This document shows, one piece after another, positions 34,380 through 41,926 of a stretch of DNA of 64,000 nt. The position numbers were made by a program, and so were the translations under genes. A model generated the notes under the pieces. That model saw nothing but the letters and a program-made list of their open reading frames with translations, was not told where the DNA came from and made no database searches. The stretch's first letter is position 1. The number at the start of each line of letters is the position of its first letter. This stretch comes from Turicibacter sp. (lineage in GTDB: Bacteria; Bacillota_I; Bacilli_A; MOL361; Turicibacteraceae), in contig WRGF01000219.1 of the NCBI GenBank assembly GCA_009787345.1, positions 1 to 64,000 on the forward strand, given 5' to 3'.

Positions 34380-35846
34380 TTAACCAATTTTTCCAGCCAT
34401 CAATATTTTTTTAGGGCTAAGCCCCATGACGTAAAAAGCAGGGATAATGATTCCTAAAAAGATGGCTGCCAGGGCAATGCCCCAGATGATGGCGAAGGCA
34501 GGGAGGTCCATCTGAATGTGATGCAGGCTAAGTACCTGTTCTTCAGTAACGGTATTGGCAATAATCCATAAACTGCGTGGTGGCGTAGCAACGTCAATTT
34601 CCAGGTGGGTTCGCAAAAACCAAGAATTAAGCCATGATGCCAATCCACCCCCCGTAAAAAAAGAAAGGATGGCAATAGGCGTTGCTAGCAAAAGCTTTTC
34701 AAAAAACAATTGGAGAAGGACATGCCCCTTGCTCCGGCCTAATGCTAAATAGATGCCCAACTCTTGTTTCCTATCCAAACAAAAAAGCATCCCGGTAAGG
34801 CCGATAATGATAAAGCTGGCAATGATTGTCCCATATAAAAATTGGCTGACAATCCTTTGAATGGTTTTCATGCTGCCTACTGCTTCTGCAATACCCATCA
34901 ATTCAGGGGAATGGAGGCTATAGCTTTCAGGAAGCAACTCCCATGCCTTATTACTGAAAGCTTCCGCATCCCGCAAATCATGCAGTGAAATAAGTCCGGT
35001 TTGGATGGTTCCGGATTCACGGAATAAAACATGTGGGGGAATCAGCGCCAATTCTTCAGGTGTGAAATAGTGCCGGTTCAAATAAGAAGCGGTTTCGAAA
35101 ATCGAAGCTGCAAAGCGGTTAGGAATGAAGAAGGTCATGTTCATTTCAGCAAGGAAGAAGGGCTCTAACTCTTGGGAAATGGATAATATCGGTTCAAATA
35201 AGCCGATAATCACCAATTCAATGGGTTCGATACGAACCAAATAATCATTTTGATCGACGGTGGTGCTTTCCCAAACCTGCGGATGATAAATCCGTGTTTC
35301 CATGGGCAAGGTATCTCCGATTGCCAATTGGTTCACATAGGCAAAATCCCTGGAGATAATAGCTGAGTTAGACCCTGTTTCGATTTCTTCATCGGTAAAA
35401 GTCCGGCCGTGAAATAAAGCAATGTTTCCTTCTTCCAATTCTAAGAATAAAGGTTCCGAGACCCCTTCAGCTAGAAAATGGCAAGTATCTGCAGGGCACC
35501 ACATTGGCGAAAAATTGGATTGGGGTTCATAGGGTAAAAGCCCCGTGGAATTTTGCAGGAAAGCTGAAATACTGAAACGGGCATTGCGAACATAAGGCAA
35601 ATTCTTTATTTCCTCCATTGCCTCCAAAGTGATGCCTTGTGCATCTGCTTGTACCCCAGGAGCTGGCTGAAATGCAAACTGGTTGGGACTTTGGGTAAAA
35701 AGATGCTCAATGGTGAAATGGGTAGTGCGAAGGATTAGGGTAGAGGCTAGCATGAGGTGGATAATCACAAACATCAGCCCAAACAAAACGGCGGATTTTT
35801 TCCAATTCCTATCGACACAAAGAAATGCGTATCCAATCAACCTCAT
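34380..35846 (-). CDS. FtsX-like ABC permease without adjacent ATPase
   Basis: 488 residues, AAGAGGGGA before the ATG. One N-terminal helix (residues ~17-40), a large extracellular part (~41-330), then three C-terminal helices forming an FtsX domain with the coupling-type loop ELGIYLALGRSKGHVLLQLF. This is the MacB/FtsX topology used in type VII ABC systems that move or sense molecules outside the membrane. No ATP-binding gene lies nearby. It follows a secreted-protein gene by 18 bases in one operon, so that protein is the likely partner or substrate. Confidence 0.82.
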   Translation of the reverse strand: MRLIGYAFLCVDRNWKKSAVLFGLMFVIIHLMLASTLILRTTHFTIEHLFTQSPNQFAFQPAPGVQADAQGITLEAMEEIKNLPYVRNARFSISAFLQNSTGLLPYEPQSNFSPMWCPADTCHFLAEGVSEPLFLELEEGNIALFHGRTFTDEEIETGSNSAIISRDFAYVNQLAIGDTLPMETRIYHPQVWESTTVDQNDYLVRIEPIELVIIGLFEPILSISQELEPFFLAEMNMTFFIPNRFAASIFETASYLNRHYFTPEELALIPPHVLFRESGTIQTGLISLHDLRDAEAFSNKAWELLPESYSLHSPELMGIAEAVGSMKTIQRIVSQFLYGTIIASFIIIGLTGMLFCLDRKQELGIYLALGRSKGHVLLQLFFEKLLLATPIAILSFFTGGGLASWLNSWFLRTHLEIDVATPPRSLWIIANTVTEEQVLSLHHIQMDLPAFAIIWGIALAAIFLGIIIPAFYVMGLSPKKILMAGKIG

Positions 35847-35864
35847 GACAATCCCCTCTTTCCG

Positions 35865-36278
35865 TCATTCCCAATTTCCGCGTGCATCAAAAATATTGAG
35901 AAAGTCATCCGTCCAAATAGTATGAACCTCTGCCCAACCTCTATTTGTAGCAGTTGCTTGGTTAATACGTGTTTGACGTGCCGGAACCATAGTTACATCC
36001 ACTAGCCATGCCCGCACCGTCACATTTAGTGAATGCCCGGTGCCTGACCCATGGACAAAGGAGCGGGAGTTTAAAACTCGGCCTACCCATCGGTTTTGCC
36101 TCTCGACGAATCCCCACGTCGAACGGGAAGTAATTTCTGCATGAACTGGCTGGGCATTGCTTTGGAGTCCAGCTAGCCCGTTTGCAGAAGCATTTAATCC
36201 TCGCATCCCGACGAAAATCACCCCACAAACTACTACATACTTCAATAAACCTTCGAAAAAACTTCTTTCAGATTTCAT
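35865..36278 (-). CDS. small secreted protein of unknown function
   Basis: 137 residues, TTGGAGGTGTTTT before the ATG. Residues ~12-46 form a signal peptide ending near PVHA. The mature part (~90 residues) is rich in Trp, Arg, Thr and Val (STWGFVERQNRWVGRVLNS, then LNVTVRAWLVDV), and looks like a small beta-sandwich. The size, lack of cysteines and adjacency to an FtsX-type permease recall bacteriocin-like gene pairs, but I see no family match. First gene of the pair. Confidence 0.75.
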   Translation of the reverse strand: MKSERSFFEGLLKYVVVCGVIFVGMRGLNASANGLAGLQSNAQPVHAEITSRSTWGFVERQNRWVGRVLNSRSFVHGSGTGHSLNVTVRAWLVDVTMVPARQTRINQATATNRGWAEVHTIWTDDFLNIFDARGNWE

Positions 36279-36332
36279 AAAACACCTCCAATTTTAGTTT
36301 TTCCTGGGTAATATCCATTTGTTGTTAAAAAT

Positions 36333-36361
36333 AGAATAGCACAAGACCGAAGGAAAAGCAA
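36333..36361 (-). promoter_or_regulatory. sigma-A promoter of the secreted protein/permease pair
   Basis: Minus strand TTGCTT (36356-36361), 17-base spacer, TATTCT (36333-36338), about 50 bases before the start codon. Confidence 0.6.
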
Positions 36362-36468
36362 GCGTTTTCTTTTTTTGTGTTTTAATGAGACTTGCAGGGA
36401 GGCGGAGAATTTTTGGGTGTCTGGTACTCCCTTCGGCAAAACCTGCTAAAACTTTTCAAATTATCGAA

Positions 36469-36497
36469 TGGTATTTTAGCGGCTGCCCTCATAGAGT
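36469..36497 (+). promoter_or_regulatory. possible sigma-E promoter of dacB
   Basis: TGGTATT (36469-36475), 14-base spacer, CATAGAGT (36490-36497); half-good match to KMATATT-N14-CATACAMT. The B. subtilis dacB-spmAB operon is sigma-E dependent. Confidence 0.35.
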
Positions 36498-36517
36498 TAG
36501 GGTAGAGGTGAACGTTC

Positions 36518-37645
36518 ATGATAAAAAAGATGATAAAGACAAGTTTAGTGGCGGGCATGCTCCTTGCGTCGGCCATTCCAGCCCAAAAGGCCCAGGCATT
36601 TGCCATCAGTTCGGAATGCGCTGTCTTGATGGAACAGATTTCAGGACGGGTGCTCCAGGAAAAGTGCCCGGATAAAAAGATGTACATTGCCAGCATCACT
36701 AAAATTTTGACGGCTTTGGTCGCTATTGAAAACGGGGATTTGGAAAGCTGGGTAGAAGTGGATTATAACGTGGTCCGCCAAGTGGGTTCTTCCTTGTATT
36801 TGGCACAAGGGGACCAGGTGAAGTTATTGGATTTGTTATATGGGCTAATGCTTCGCTCGGGCAATGATGCAGCCATGGCGATTGCTCAGGCCGTTGGCGG
36901 CGATGAAGAAGGCTTTGTTGCCATGATGAACGACCGGGCAAGGGAGATGGGGCTTGTTAATTCCAGCTTTCAAAACCCGTCAGGGCTGGATGAATCCTCC
37001 TTTAACCAATCCACTGCCAGGGACATGGCCGTCATCATGCAAACGGCCATGAACAACCCTGTTTTCCGGGAAATCGCAGGGACATCCCTGCACCGGGCGA
37101 CAACCCAAAACGGACGGACCTATTCCTGGCGCAACAAGCACCGTTTGGTCACTGGGGATTATGAATTCGCCATTGCAGGAAAAACAGGGTTTACCCAACG
37201 TGCCAGGAGGACCTTGGTCACCAGCGCCCAACAAGGGGACATGGAACTAGTGGCGGTCACCCTAAAGGCGGGCGACGATTGGAACGACCACCGCAACCTG
37301 TTTGAATATGGCTTCAATCATTTTCAAATGAAGCGGGTCCTTGAAGTTGGGCTGTTAAGCCTAAGCGTTGAACAGCAGCAACGGTATGGTATCTCCGAAA
37401 GGCTATTTATCAGGAGGGACGTTTACCTGCCCCTGAATGTGGATGGCAGCGATGTGGTACAGACCAACCTTCAGTTAAATGACCGCCCTGCAGTAGACGA
37501 ACAGGTGGGCAATCTTCAAGTCCTCTTGAATGGAGAAATTATAGAAACTGCCAATGTGTACCAGATGCCTCAGGCAGGGACATCCGGGGAATCTTGGTTT
37601 GGCCGCCTCTTTAGCCGAATCTTTGGAAGGGGGGATGGCCAATGA
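36518..37645 (+). CDS. dacB: sporulation D-Ala-D-Ala carboxypeptidase DacB
   Basis: 375 residues, start after TAGAGGTGAACGTTC. Signal peptide to about residue 28, then SITK (59-62), the SGN motif in LRSGNDAAMAIAQA, and KTG in AGKTGFTQRARRTLV. A C-terminal beta domain and an amphipathic end (GRLFSRIFGRGD) suit membrane contact. PBP5* trims cortex peptidoglycan from the mother-cell side. Identified as dacB by its place directly before spmA-spmB. Its last codons overlap spmA. Confidence 0.93.
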   Translation: MIKKMIKTSLVAGMLLASAIPAQKAQAFAISSECAVLMEQISGRVLQEKCPDKKMYIASITKILTALVAIENGDLESWVEVDYNVVRQVGSSLYLAQGDQVKLLDLLYGLMLRSGNDAAMAIAQAVGGDEEGFVAMMNDRAREMGLVNSSFQNPSGLDESSFNQSTARDMAVIMQTAMNNPVFREIAGTSLHRATTQNGRTYSWRNKHRLVTGDYEFAIAGKTGFTQRARRTLVTSAQQGDMELVAVTLKAGDDWNDHRNLFEYGFNHFQMKRVLEVGLLSLSVEQQQRYGISERLFIRRDVYLPLNVDGSDVVQTNLQLNDRPAVDEQVGNLQVLLNGEIIETANVYQMPQAGTSGESWFGRLFSRIFGRGDGQ

Positions 37646-38277
37646 TCCATAAAATCTGGATAACCCTGTTTTTGGTTGGCATTGCCTATAGCATCGTCAC
37701 GGGAACCGTGATCAACGTAAACCAGGCCGTTGTTGCGGGAGCCAGGGATGCCATCAGCCTGATTATTACCCTTGCCGGGGTCCTGACCTTTTGGACCGGT
37801 GTCCTTCAAGTTGCCAATAAAGCGGGGGTCCTTAGAGGGATGGAAAAAGCATTGCGCCCCCTCATCAGGCTCATTTACCCAAAACTAGGGCCAGGCCATC
37901 CAGCCATTAAATATTTGACCACCAATATGGTCAGCAACTTGTTCGGCCTTGGGAATGTGGCAACACCGACTGGTATCAAAGCCATGAAAGAGCTTCAGGC
38001 AACCAGCCCTGACCCTTCCAAGCCGACGTTTGAAATGTACACCCTGCTGGTCATGAACACCGCCGGGTTTACGTTGATCCCAACCACCATCATCGGCATC
38101 CGGGCCGGCTATCAGGCCGCCAATCCCGCAGATGTCTTGATGCCCATCCTATTTGCCTCAGGTGCCAGTGTCATCCTCGGGCTTGCGTTCCATCAAATTT
38201 ACAGCAGCTTAAAAGGGGTCACCTCCTCAGGGAAGGGGCCAAAACTTGGAAGGAGGCAGGCCATATGGCGCAAATAG
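37642..38277 (+). CDS. spmA: spore maturation protein A
   Basis: 211 residues; ATG overlapping the dacB stop. Polytopic membrane protein of the nucleoside-recognition (Gate) family with the motif LTTNMVSNLFGLGNVATPTG and GFTLIPTTIIGIRAG. SpmA and SpmB are needed for full dehydration of the spore core. Overlaps spmB by 13 bases. Confidence 0.94.
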   Translation: MIHKIWITLFLVGIAYSIVTGTVINVNQAVVAGARDAISLIITLAGVLTFWTGVLQVANKAGVLRGMEKALRPLIRLIYPKLGPGHPAIKYLTTNMVSNLFGLGNVATPTGIKAMKELQATSPDPSKPTFEMYTLLVMNTAGFTLIPTTIIGIRAGYQAANPADVLMPILFASGASVILGLAFHQIYSSLKGVTSSGKGPKLGRRQAIWRK

Positions 38278-38783
38278 GCTTGTACGCCGTCCCCGTATTT
38301 TTGCTTTCGATTTTTGTCATGGCATTCATTAAAAACACAAACGCTTTTGATGATTTTGTGGAAGGTGCCAAGGAAGGCCTCGGGACCGCTGCCTCCCTCC
38401 TTCCCAACCTAGTGGGCATGATTGTCGGGGTCAAGGTATTTTTGGCTTCCGGGATTTTGGACTCGATTTCTGCTATGCTCGATCCGCTCCTTAGCCGCAT
38501 CAACCTGCATCCACAACTGCTCCCACTCATGATTTTGCGGCCCCTTTCCGGGTCGGCGACGGTGGGGTATGCCAGCGAGCTCATCAACATCCACGGGCCG
38601 GATTCCCTAGTGGGGCGGCTAGCTTCTGTCATGCAGGCTTCTTCCGATACGACCATTTACATCATCACCGTTTATTTTGCAGCGGTTGGCCTGAAGGAGA
38701 TGAAGCATGCCCTGAAACTGGGGCTTATTACCGACTTATTTGCTTTTGGCCTGGCGATTGTTGCTGTTTCCCTGTTTTTTTGA
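38265..38783 (+). CDS. spmB: spore maturation protein B
   Basis: 172 residues, ATG after GGAAGGAGGCAGGCC within spmA. Gate-family membrane protein: FVEGAKEGLGTAASLLPNLV, LMILRPLSGSATVGYASELI and VMQASSDTTIYIITVYFAAV. Works with SpmA in core dehydration. Last gene of the dacB operon. Confidence 0.94.
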   Translation: MAQIGLYAVPVFLLSIFVMAFIKNTNAFDDFVEGAKEGLGTAASLLPNLVGMIVGVKVFLASGILDSISAMLDPLLSRINLHPQLLPLMILRPLSGSATVGYASELINIHGPDSLVGRLASVMQASSDTTIYIITVYFAAVGLKEMKHALKLGLITDLFAFGLAIVAVSLFF

Positions 38784-38843
38784 AATGCGGCTTGCAAGCT
38801 CCCTTCCCATCAAGCCAAAATATAGCATAAACGCCTAAAAAAT

Positions 38844-38872
38844 TTGTAATTCCTCCTATTTTGCTATATAAT
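38844..38872 (+). promoter_or_regulatory. sigma-A promoter of rluB
   Basis: TTGTAA (38844-38849), 17-base spacer, TATAAT (38867-38872). rluB thus has a vegetative promoter separate from the sporulation operon before it. Confidence 0.85.
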
Positions 38873-38895
38873 ACAATGGACTGGAGTGAATGCAG

Positions 38896-39669
38896 ATGGA
38901 AAGACTACAAAAAGTAATAGCCCATGCAGGGGTTGCATCAAGACGCAAAGCGGAACAGCTCATCTTGGATGGGAAAGTAACCGTTAATAATAAAATCGTC
39001 AAGGAACTCGGCGTCAAAGTCGGCGTCCGCGACAAAGTGGAAGTGGAAGGCATCCCGTTGCAGCAGGAGAAAAAAGTGTATTTTGCCCTCCATAAGCCAA
39101 GGGGCTTCATCAGCGCCGTCGCTGACGACAAGAACCGGAATACGGTAGCGGACTTCTTCGACCGCATTGTCCCTGAGCGGGTTTATCCCGTGGGCCGCCT
39201 GGATTATGATACGGCAGGTGTGCTGCTCATGACCAACGATGGGGAATTTGCCAATTTGATGATGCACCCCCGCGGTGAAATCGATAAAGTCTACTTGGCA
39301 CGTGTGAAAGGGATTGCAAACCAAGAAAACCTCAGGCCCCTGACCAAGGGGGTTTCCATTGATGGCTATAAGACGAAGCCGGCGACGGTGGAGTTGGTGT
39401 CTGTCGATAAAAAGAACAATTCATCCCTTGTCCGGCTGACCATTCATGAAGGGCGCTACCACCAGGTCAAAAAAATGTTGGATGCCGTCAACTTGCCCGT
39501 CAAGAAGCTGCGCCGCGAACGGTTTGGCACGATTGATGTGAACGGCTTGGCACAAGGGGAATTCAGGCCGCTGACACCTCATGAGGTCAAAACCCTCATG
39601 GCAACCGCCAATGACCCCCACCACGTTGCCCAACGCCCCCAAGACCTTGGGAAAATGCGCCGTTATTGA
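38896..39669 (+). CDS. rluB: 23S rRNA pseudouridine synthase, RsuA/RluB family
   Basis: 257 residues; the ATG at 38896 is nine bases after GGAG (another ATG at 38890 is too close). N-terminal S4 domain (RLQKVIAHAGVASRRKAEQL), then the pseudouridine synthase core with the catalytic aspartate in VGRLDYDTAGVLLMTNDGEF, and TIHEGRYHQVKKMLDAVN near the end. In B. subtilis RluB modifies 23S rRNA and follows spmB, as here. Ends at a perfect palindromic terminator. Confidence 0.92.
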   Translation: MERLQKVIAHAGVASRRKAEQLILDGKVTVNNKIVKELGVKVGVRDKVEVEGIPLQQEKKVYFALHKPRGFISAVADDKNRNTVADFFDRIVPERVYPVGRLDYDTAGVLLMTNDGEFANLMMHPRGEIDKVYLARVKGIANQENLRPLTKGVSIDGYKTKPATVELVSVDKKNNSSLVRLTIHEGRYHQVKKMLDAVNLPVKKLRRERFGTIDVNGLAQGEFRPLTPHEVKTLMATANDPHHVAQRPQDLGKMRRY

Positions 39670-39679
39670 CAAATTTTCT

Positions 39680-39723
39680 GGAAAATCAAAAAGGAAGCCG
39701 GCCGGCTTCCTTTTTGATTTTCC
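39680..39723. terminator. 44-base perfect palindrome, bidirectional terminator
   Basis: GGAAAATCAAAAAGGAAGCC followed by GG and its exact reverse complement, with no loop bases. The A5 and T5 runs lie inside the palindrome. It terminates rluB and could also stop minus-strand transcription. Confidence 0.9.
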
Positions 39724-39795
39724 GTCATTTGCAAGCAAGAAGATGACAAAAACCAACTATAAATTCCATAAAAACCCTTTTTTCTCGGAAAAAGG

Positions 39796-39823
39796 AAAAA
39801 ACCTGTATAAAAATACAGGTTTC
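39796..39823 (-). terminator. terminator of the ferredoxin gene
   Basis: Minus strand AAACCTGTAT / ATACAGGTTT then a T-run, 20-odd bases after the ferredoxin stop. Confidence 0.88.
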
Positions 39824-39845
39824 GTGGATAATAATTAGCGTATCC

Positions 39846-40079
39846 TTATGCGAAAGGTGAATCAGAAACTTTGATTGCTTCTGTCGGGCAACCTTCTGCA
39901 GCATCCATAAGATCTGCTTCCAAGCTGTCGTCGATTGCAACAGTACCTGTGTTTTCATCGCCAGCCACGATGTTTTGCGCTAATCCTTCATCATCATAAT
40001 CAAAGATTTCAGGTGCTACTGCGCCACAGGCACCACATGCGATACATTCATCTTTTGCAACTTTTGCGTATTTAGCCAT
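39846..40079 (-). CDS. fer: 4Fe-4S ferredoxin
   Basis: 77 residues, AAGGGAGACG before the ATG. One cluster: CIACGAC near the N-terminus (Cys12, 15 and 18) and a fourth cysteine in [12 protein letters not shown]. Acidic overall (many Asp/Glu), like Bacillus Fer, an electron carrier for desaturases, P450s and other reductive enzymes. Monocistronic, with its own terminator. Confidence 0.94.
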   Translation of the reverse strand: MAKYAKVAKDECIACGACGAVAPEIFDYDDEGLAQNIVAGDENTGTVAIDDSLEADLMDAAEGCPTEAIKVSDSPFA

Positions 40080-40210
40080 AATAAACGTCTCCCTTCAAGA
40101 CCATTCATATTGTAATTGCGCACAACTACATCCTCTATTATAAACCTAATGCAGGAAAAAATTCAACAAAAAAACCAAATTTAAATGCCAAAATCTGATA
40201 AAAATATGAT

Positions 40211-40330
40211 ATAATGGGCTAGGCTTGTTTATCCCAGGGCGAAAATCCCTGTTTTTTCGACACCGGGTGGTCGGCAAAACAGTGATGGCTGCCGAATTTT
40301 ATCACATGGAAGAAAGGGCCTGGTGACCGC
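40211..40330 (+). promoter_or_regulatory. leader of the tail-anchored protein gene
   Basis: An extended -10 (TGATATAAT, 40208-40216) is followed by a terminator-like hairpin CAGGG/CCCTG with six T (40235-40257) and a second small hairpin (CGACACC/GGTGGTCG, 40258-40273). A transcript starting here would meet the T-run after only ~35 bases, suggesting attenuation. No known riboswitch class matches. Confidence 0.4.
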
Positions 40331-41149
40331 ATGATGTATAACCGACAGTTGGTATCTTCCCTTGGCGGGGCTTATAAACTCAATAAAAAAATCCCGCTGG
40401 GGATCAATGCGGCCTATGCCCCCTCTAATTACTTGGAGGCCTCATTGGCTTCTTCCCCGCATTCCAAGGGATTGCCCCTTTTAGGCAGCCCTCTTAAAAG
40501 CCAAAGGATCATATCAAGGCTTCAGGAATTTTATGGCGACATCCCTTATAATAAAACGGTTCAGTTGGCTAAAAAGCCAAAACCCAATAGCTTGGGGGAC
40601 AACCTTCCCCAAAGCCCGCAGGCATTGGCTGCGGATGGGGCTGATGACAGTATGGGCCGGCTACAAACTATAAATTTGTCAGAGGAGCTTGGTGATACTG
40701 TGAAAGGTGTAAATGATGATTTAGACTATCTGGACGCATTGGCATCCCATGATGCGCTGCGCCTCAATAAATTTTCACCGGGCCGTGAAAGCCTCGGCGC
40801 TATTTTTTGTGAAATCGTTGAAAATGAACATCAAACAACCACGAATTTCCAAGAAGCTGTCTTTGAAAAGAATATCCAATTCATCTTTAATTCAGAGGTG
40901 GACCTGGATGAATGGAAAAACAATCCCCATGGCTTCGCGGCAGGTGCCCAGCTTCCTAAAAGTGGCACGCTTGCCGAAGAACCATTTAACCAGCCATTCC
41001 AAAAAAGGCTGAGCAGTTTCTCATTTTATGAAAAAACAGCCAAAAGGCATGCTTTCGGGCGGCTGGGAAAAACAGGGGCTTATTACGCAACCGTATGGAT
41101 TTCGCTGGCAGCAATCGCCGTGACTTTTGCCTGGCTGCTAGTGGGCTGA
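40331..41149 (+). CDS. tail-anchored protein, unknown
   Basis: 272 residues, ATG ATG start with GAAAGGGCCTGGTGACC upstream. The N-terminal ~245 residues are polar and low in recognisable structure (many Ser, Leu, Asn, Lys). The only hydrophobic helix is at the very C-terminus (AYYATVWISLAAIAVTFAWL), so the protein is anchored by its tail with the bulk in the cytoplasm. No family recognised. It precedes cmk by 113 bases on the same strand. Confidence 0.75.
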   Translation: MMYNRQLVSSLGGAYKLNKKIPLGINAAYAPSNYLEASLASSPHSKGLPLLGSPLKSQRIISRLQEFYGDIPYNKTVQLAKKPKPNSLGDNLPQSPQALAADGADDSMGRLQTINLSEELGDTVKGVNDDLDYLDALASHDALRLNKFSPGRESLGAIFCEIVENEHQTTTNFQEAVFEKNIQFIFNSEVDLDEWKNNPHGFAAGAQLPKSGTLAEEPFNQPFQKRLSSFSFYEKTAKRHAFGRLGKTGAYYATVWISLAAIAVTFAWLLVG

Positions 41150-41262
41150 GGGGCAAATCCCAATAATTAGGGTCCCTTGGCGTTTTCAATGGGCGGTGAA
41201 GCGTTTTCCAGTTGTTAAAGGCTAGGAAGTTTGATAAAATGAAACTTGTTGAGGTGATTGGC

Positions 41263-41925
41263 ATGAGCTGTAAAAAAATTATAGCGATCGATGGGCCGGC
41301 AGCGGCTGGAAAAAGCACGATTGCGCAAAAGATAGCCGGATGCTTGGGTTATGTCTACATCGACACGGGTGCCATGTTTCGTGCCCTCACCCTTAAAGCG
41401 CTGAACTCAGGCCTGGCCCTCGAGGATGAAGCAGGCATAAAGCGCCTCCTCGGGGACACGCAAATCAAGCTGACGGAAGAAAAAAAAGTCTACCTTGACG
41501 GCGAAGAGGTGACGGATGCCATCCGCAGCCCGGAGGTGTCAAGGAATGTTTCTTTGGTTGCCTCTTATAAAGCAGTCAGGGATGAAATGAAAGCCAGGCA
41601 AATCCAGTATGCTTCCAATAATCCCGTGGTCATGGATGGGCGGGACATCGGCACAGCCGTCCTCCCACATGCAGATGTGAAAATATTTATGACAGCTACA
41701 GTGGACGTGCGGGCCCAAAGGCGCTATCAGGAAAACCTGAAACGAAACATCCCCAGCGACCTGGAAGTACTCAAAAAAGAAATCAAGGACCGGGACGAGC
41801 TGGATTCGACCCGGGAACATGCGCCCCTTGTAAAAGCGGCCGATGCGATCGAGATTGACACTTCCCAATTAACCATTGAGGAAGCAGTAGATAAAATATT
41901 AAAAATTGTAAAAGGTGGGGACTAA
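41263..41925 (+). CDS. cmk: cytidylate kinase
   Basis: 220 residues; the ATG after GAGGTGATTGGC gives MSCKKIIAIDGPAAAGKSTI. It phosphorylates CMP and dCMP. Walker A GPAAAGKS, YIDTGAMFRALTL in the CMP-binding region, VMDGRDIGTAVLPHADVKIF and RYQENLKRN in the lid. Full length. The next gene starts one base after its stop. Confidence 0.95.
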   Translation: MSCKKIIAIDGPAAAGKSTIAQKIAGCLGYVYIDTGAMFRALTLKALNSGLALEDEAGIKRLLGDTQIKLTEEKKVYLDGEEVTDAIRSPEVSRNVSLVASYKAVRDEMKARQIQYASNNPVVMDGRDIGTAVLPHADVKIFMTATVDVRAQRRYQENLKRNIPSDLEVLKKEIKDRDELDSTREHAPLVKAADAIEIDTSQLTIEEAVDKILKIVKGGD

Positions 41926-41926
41926 C

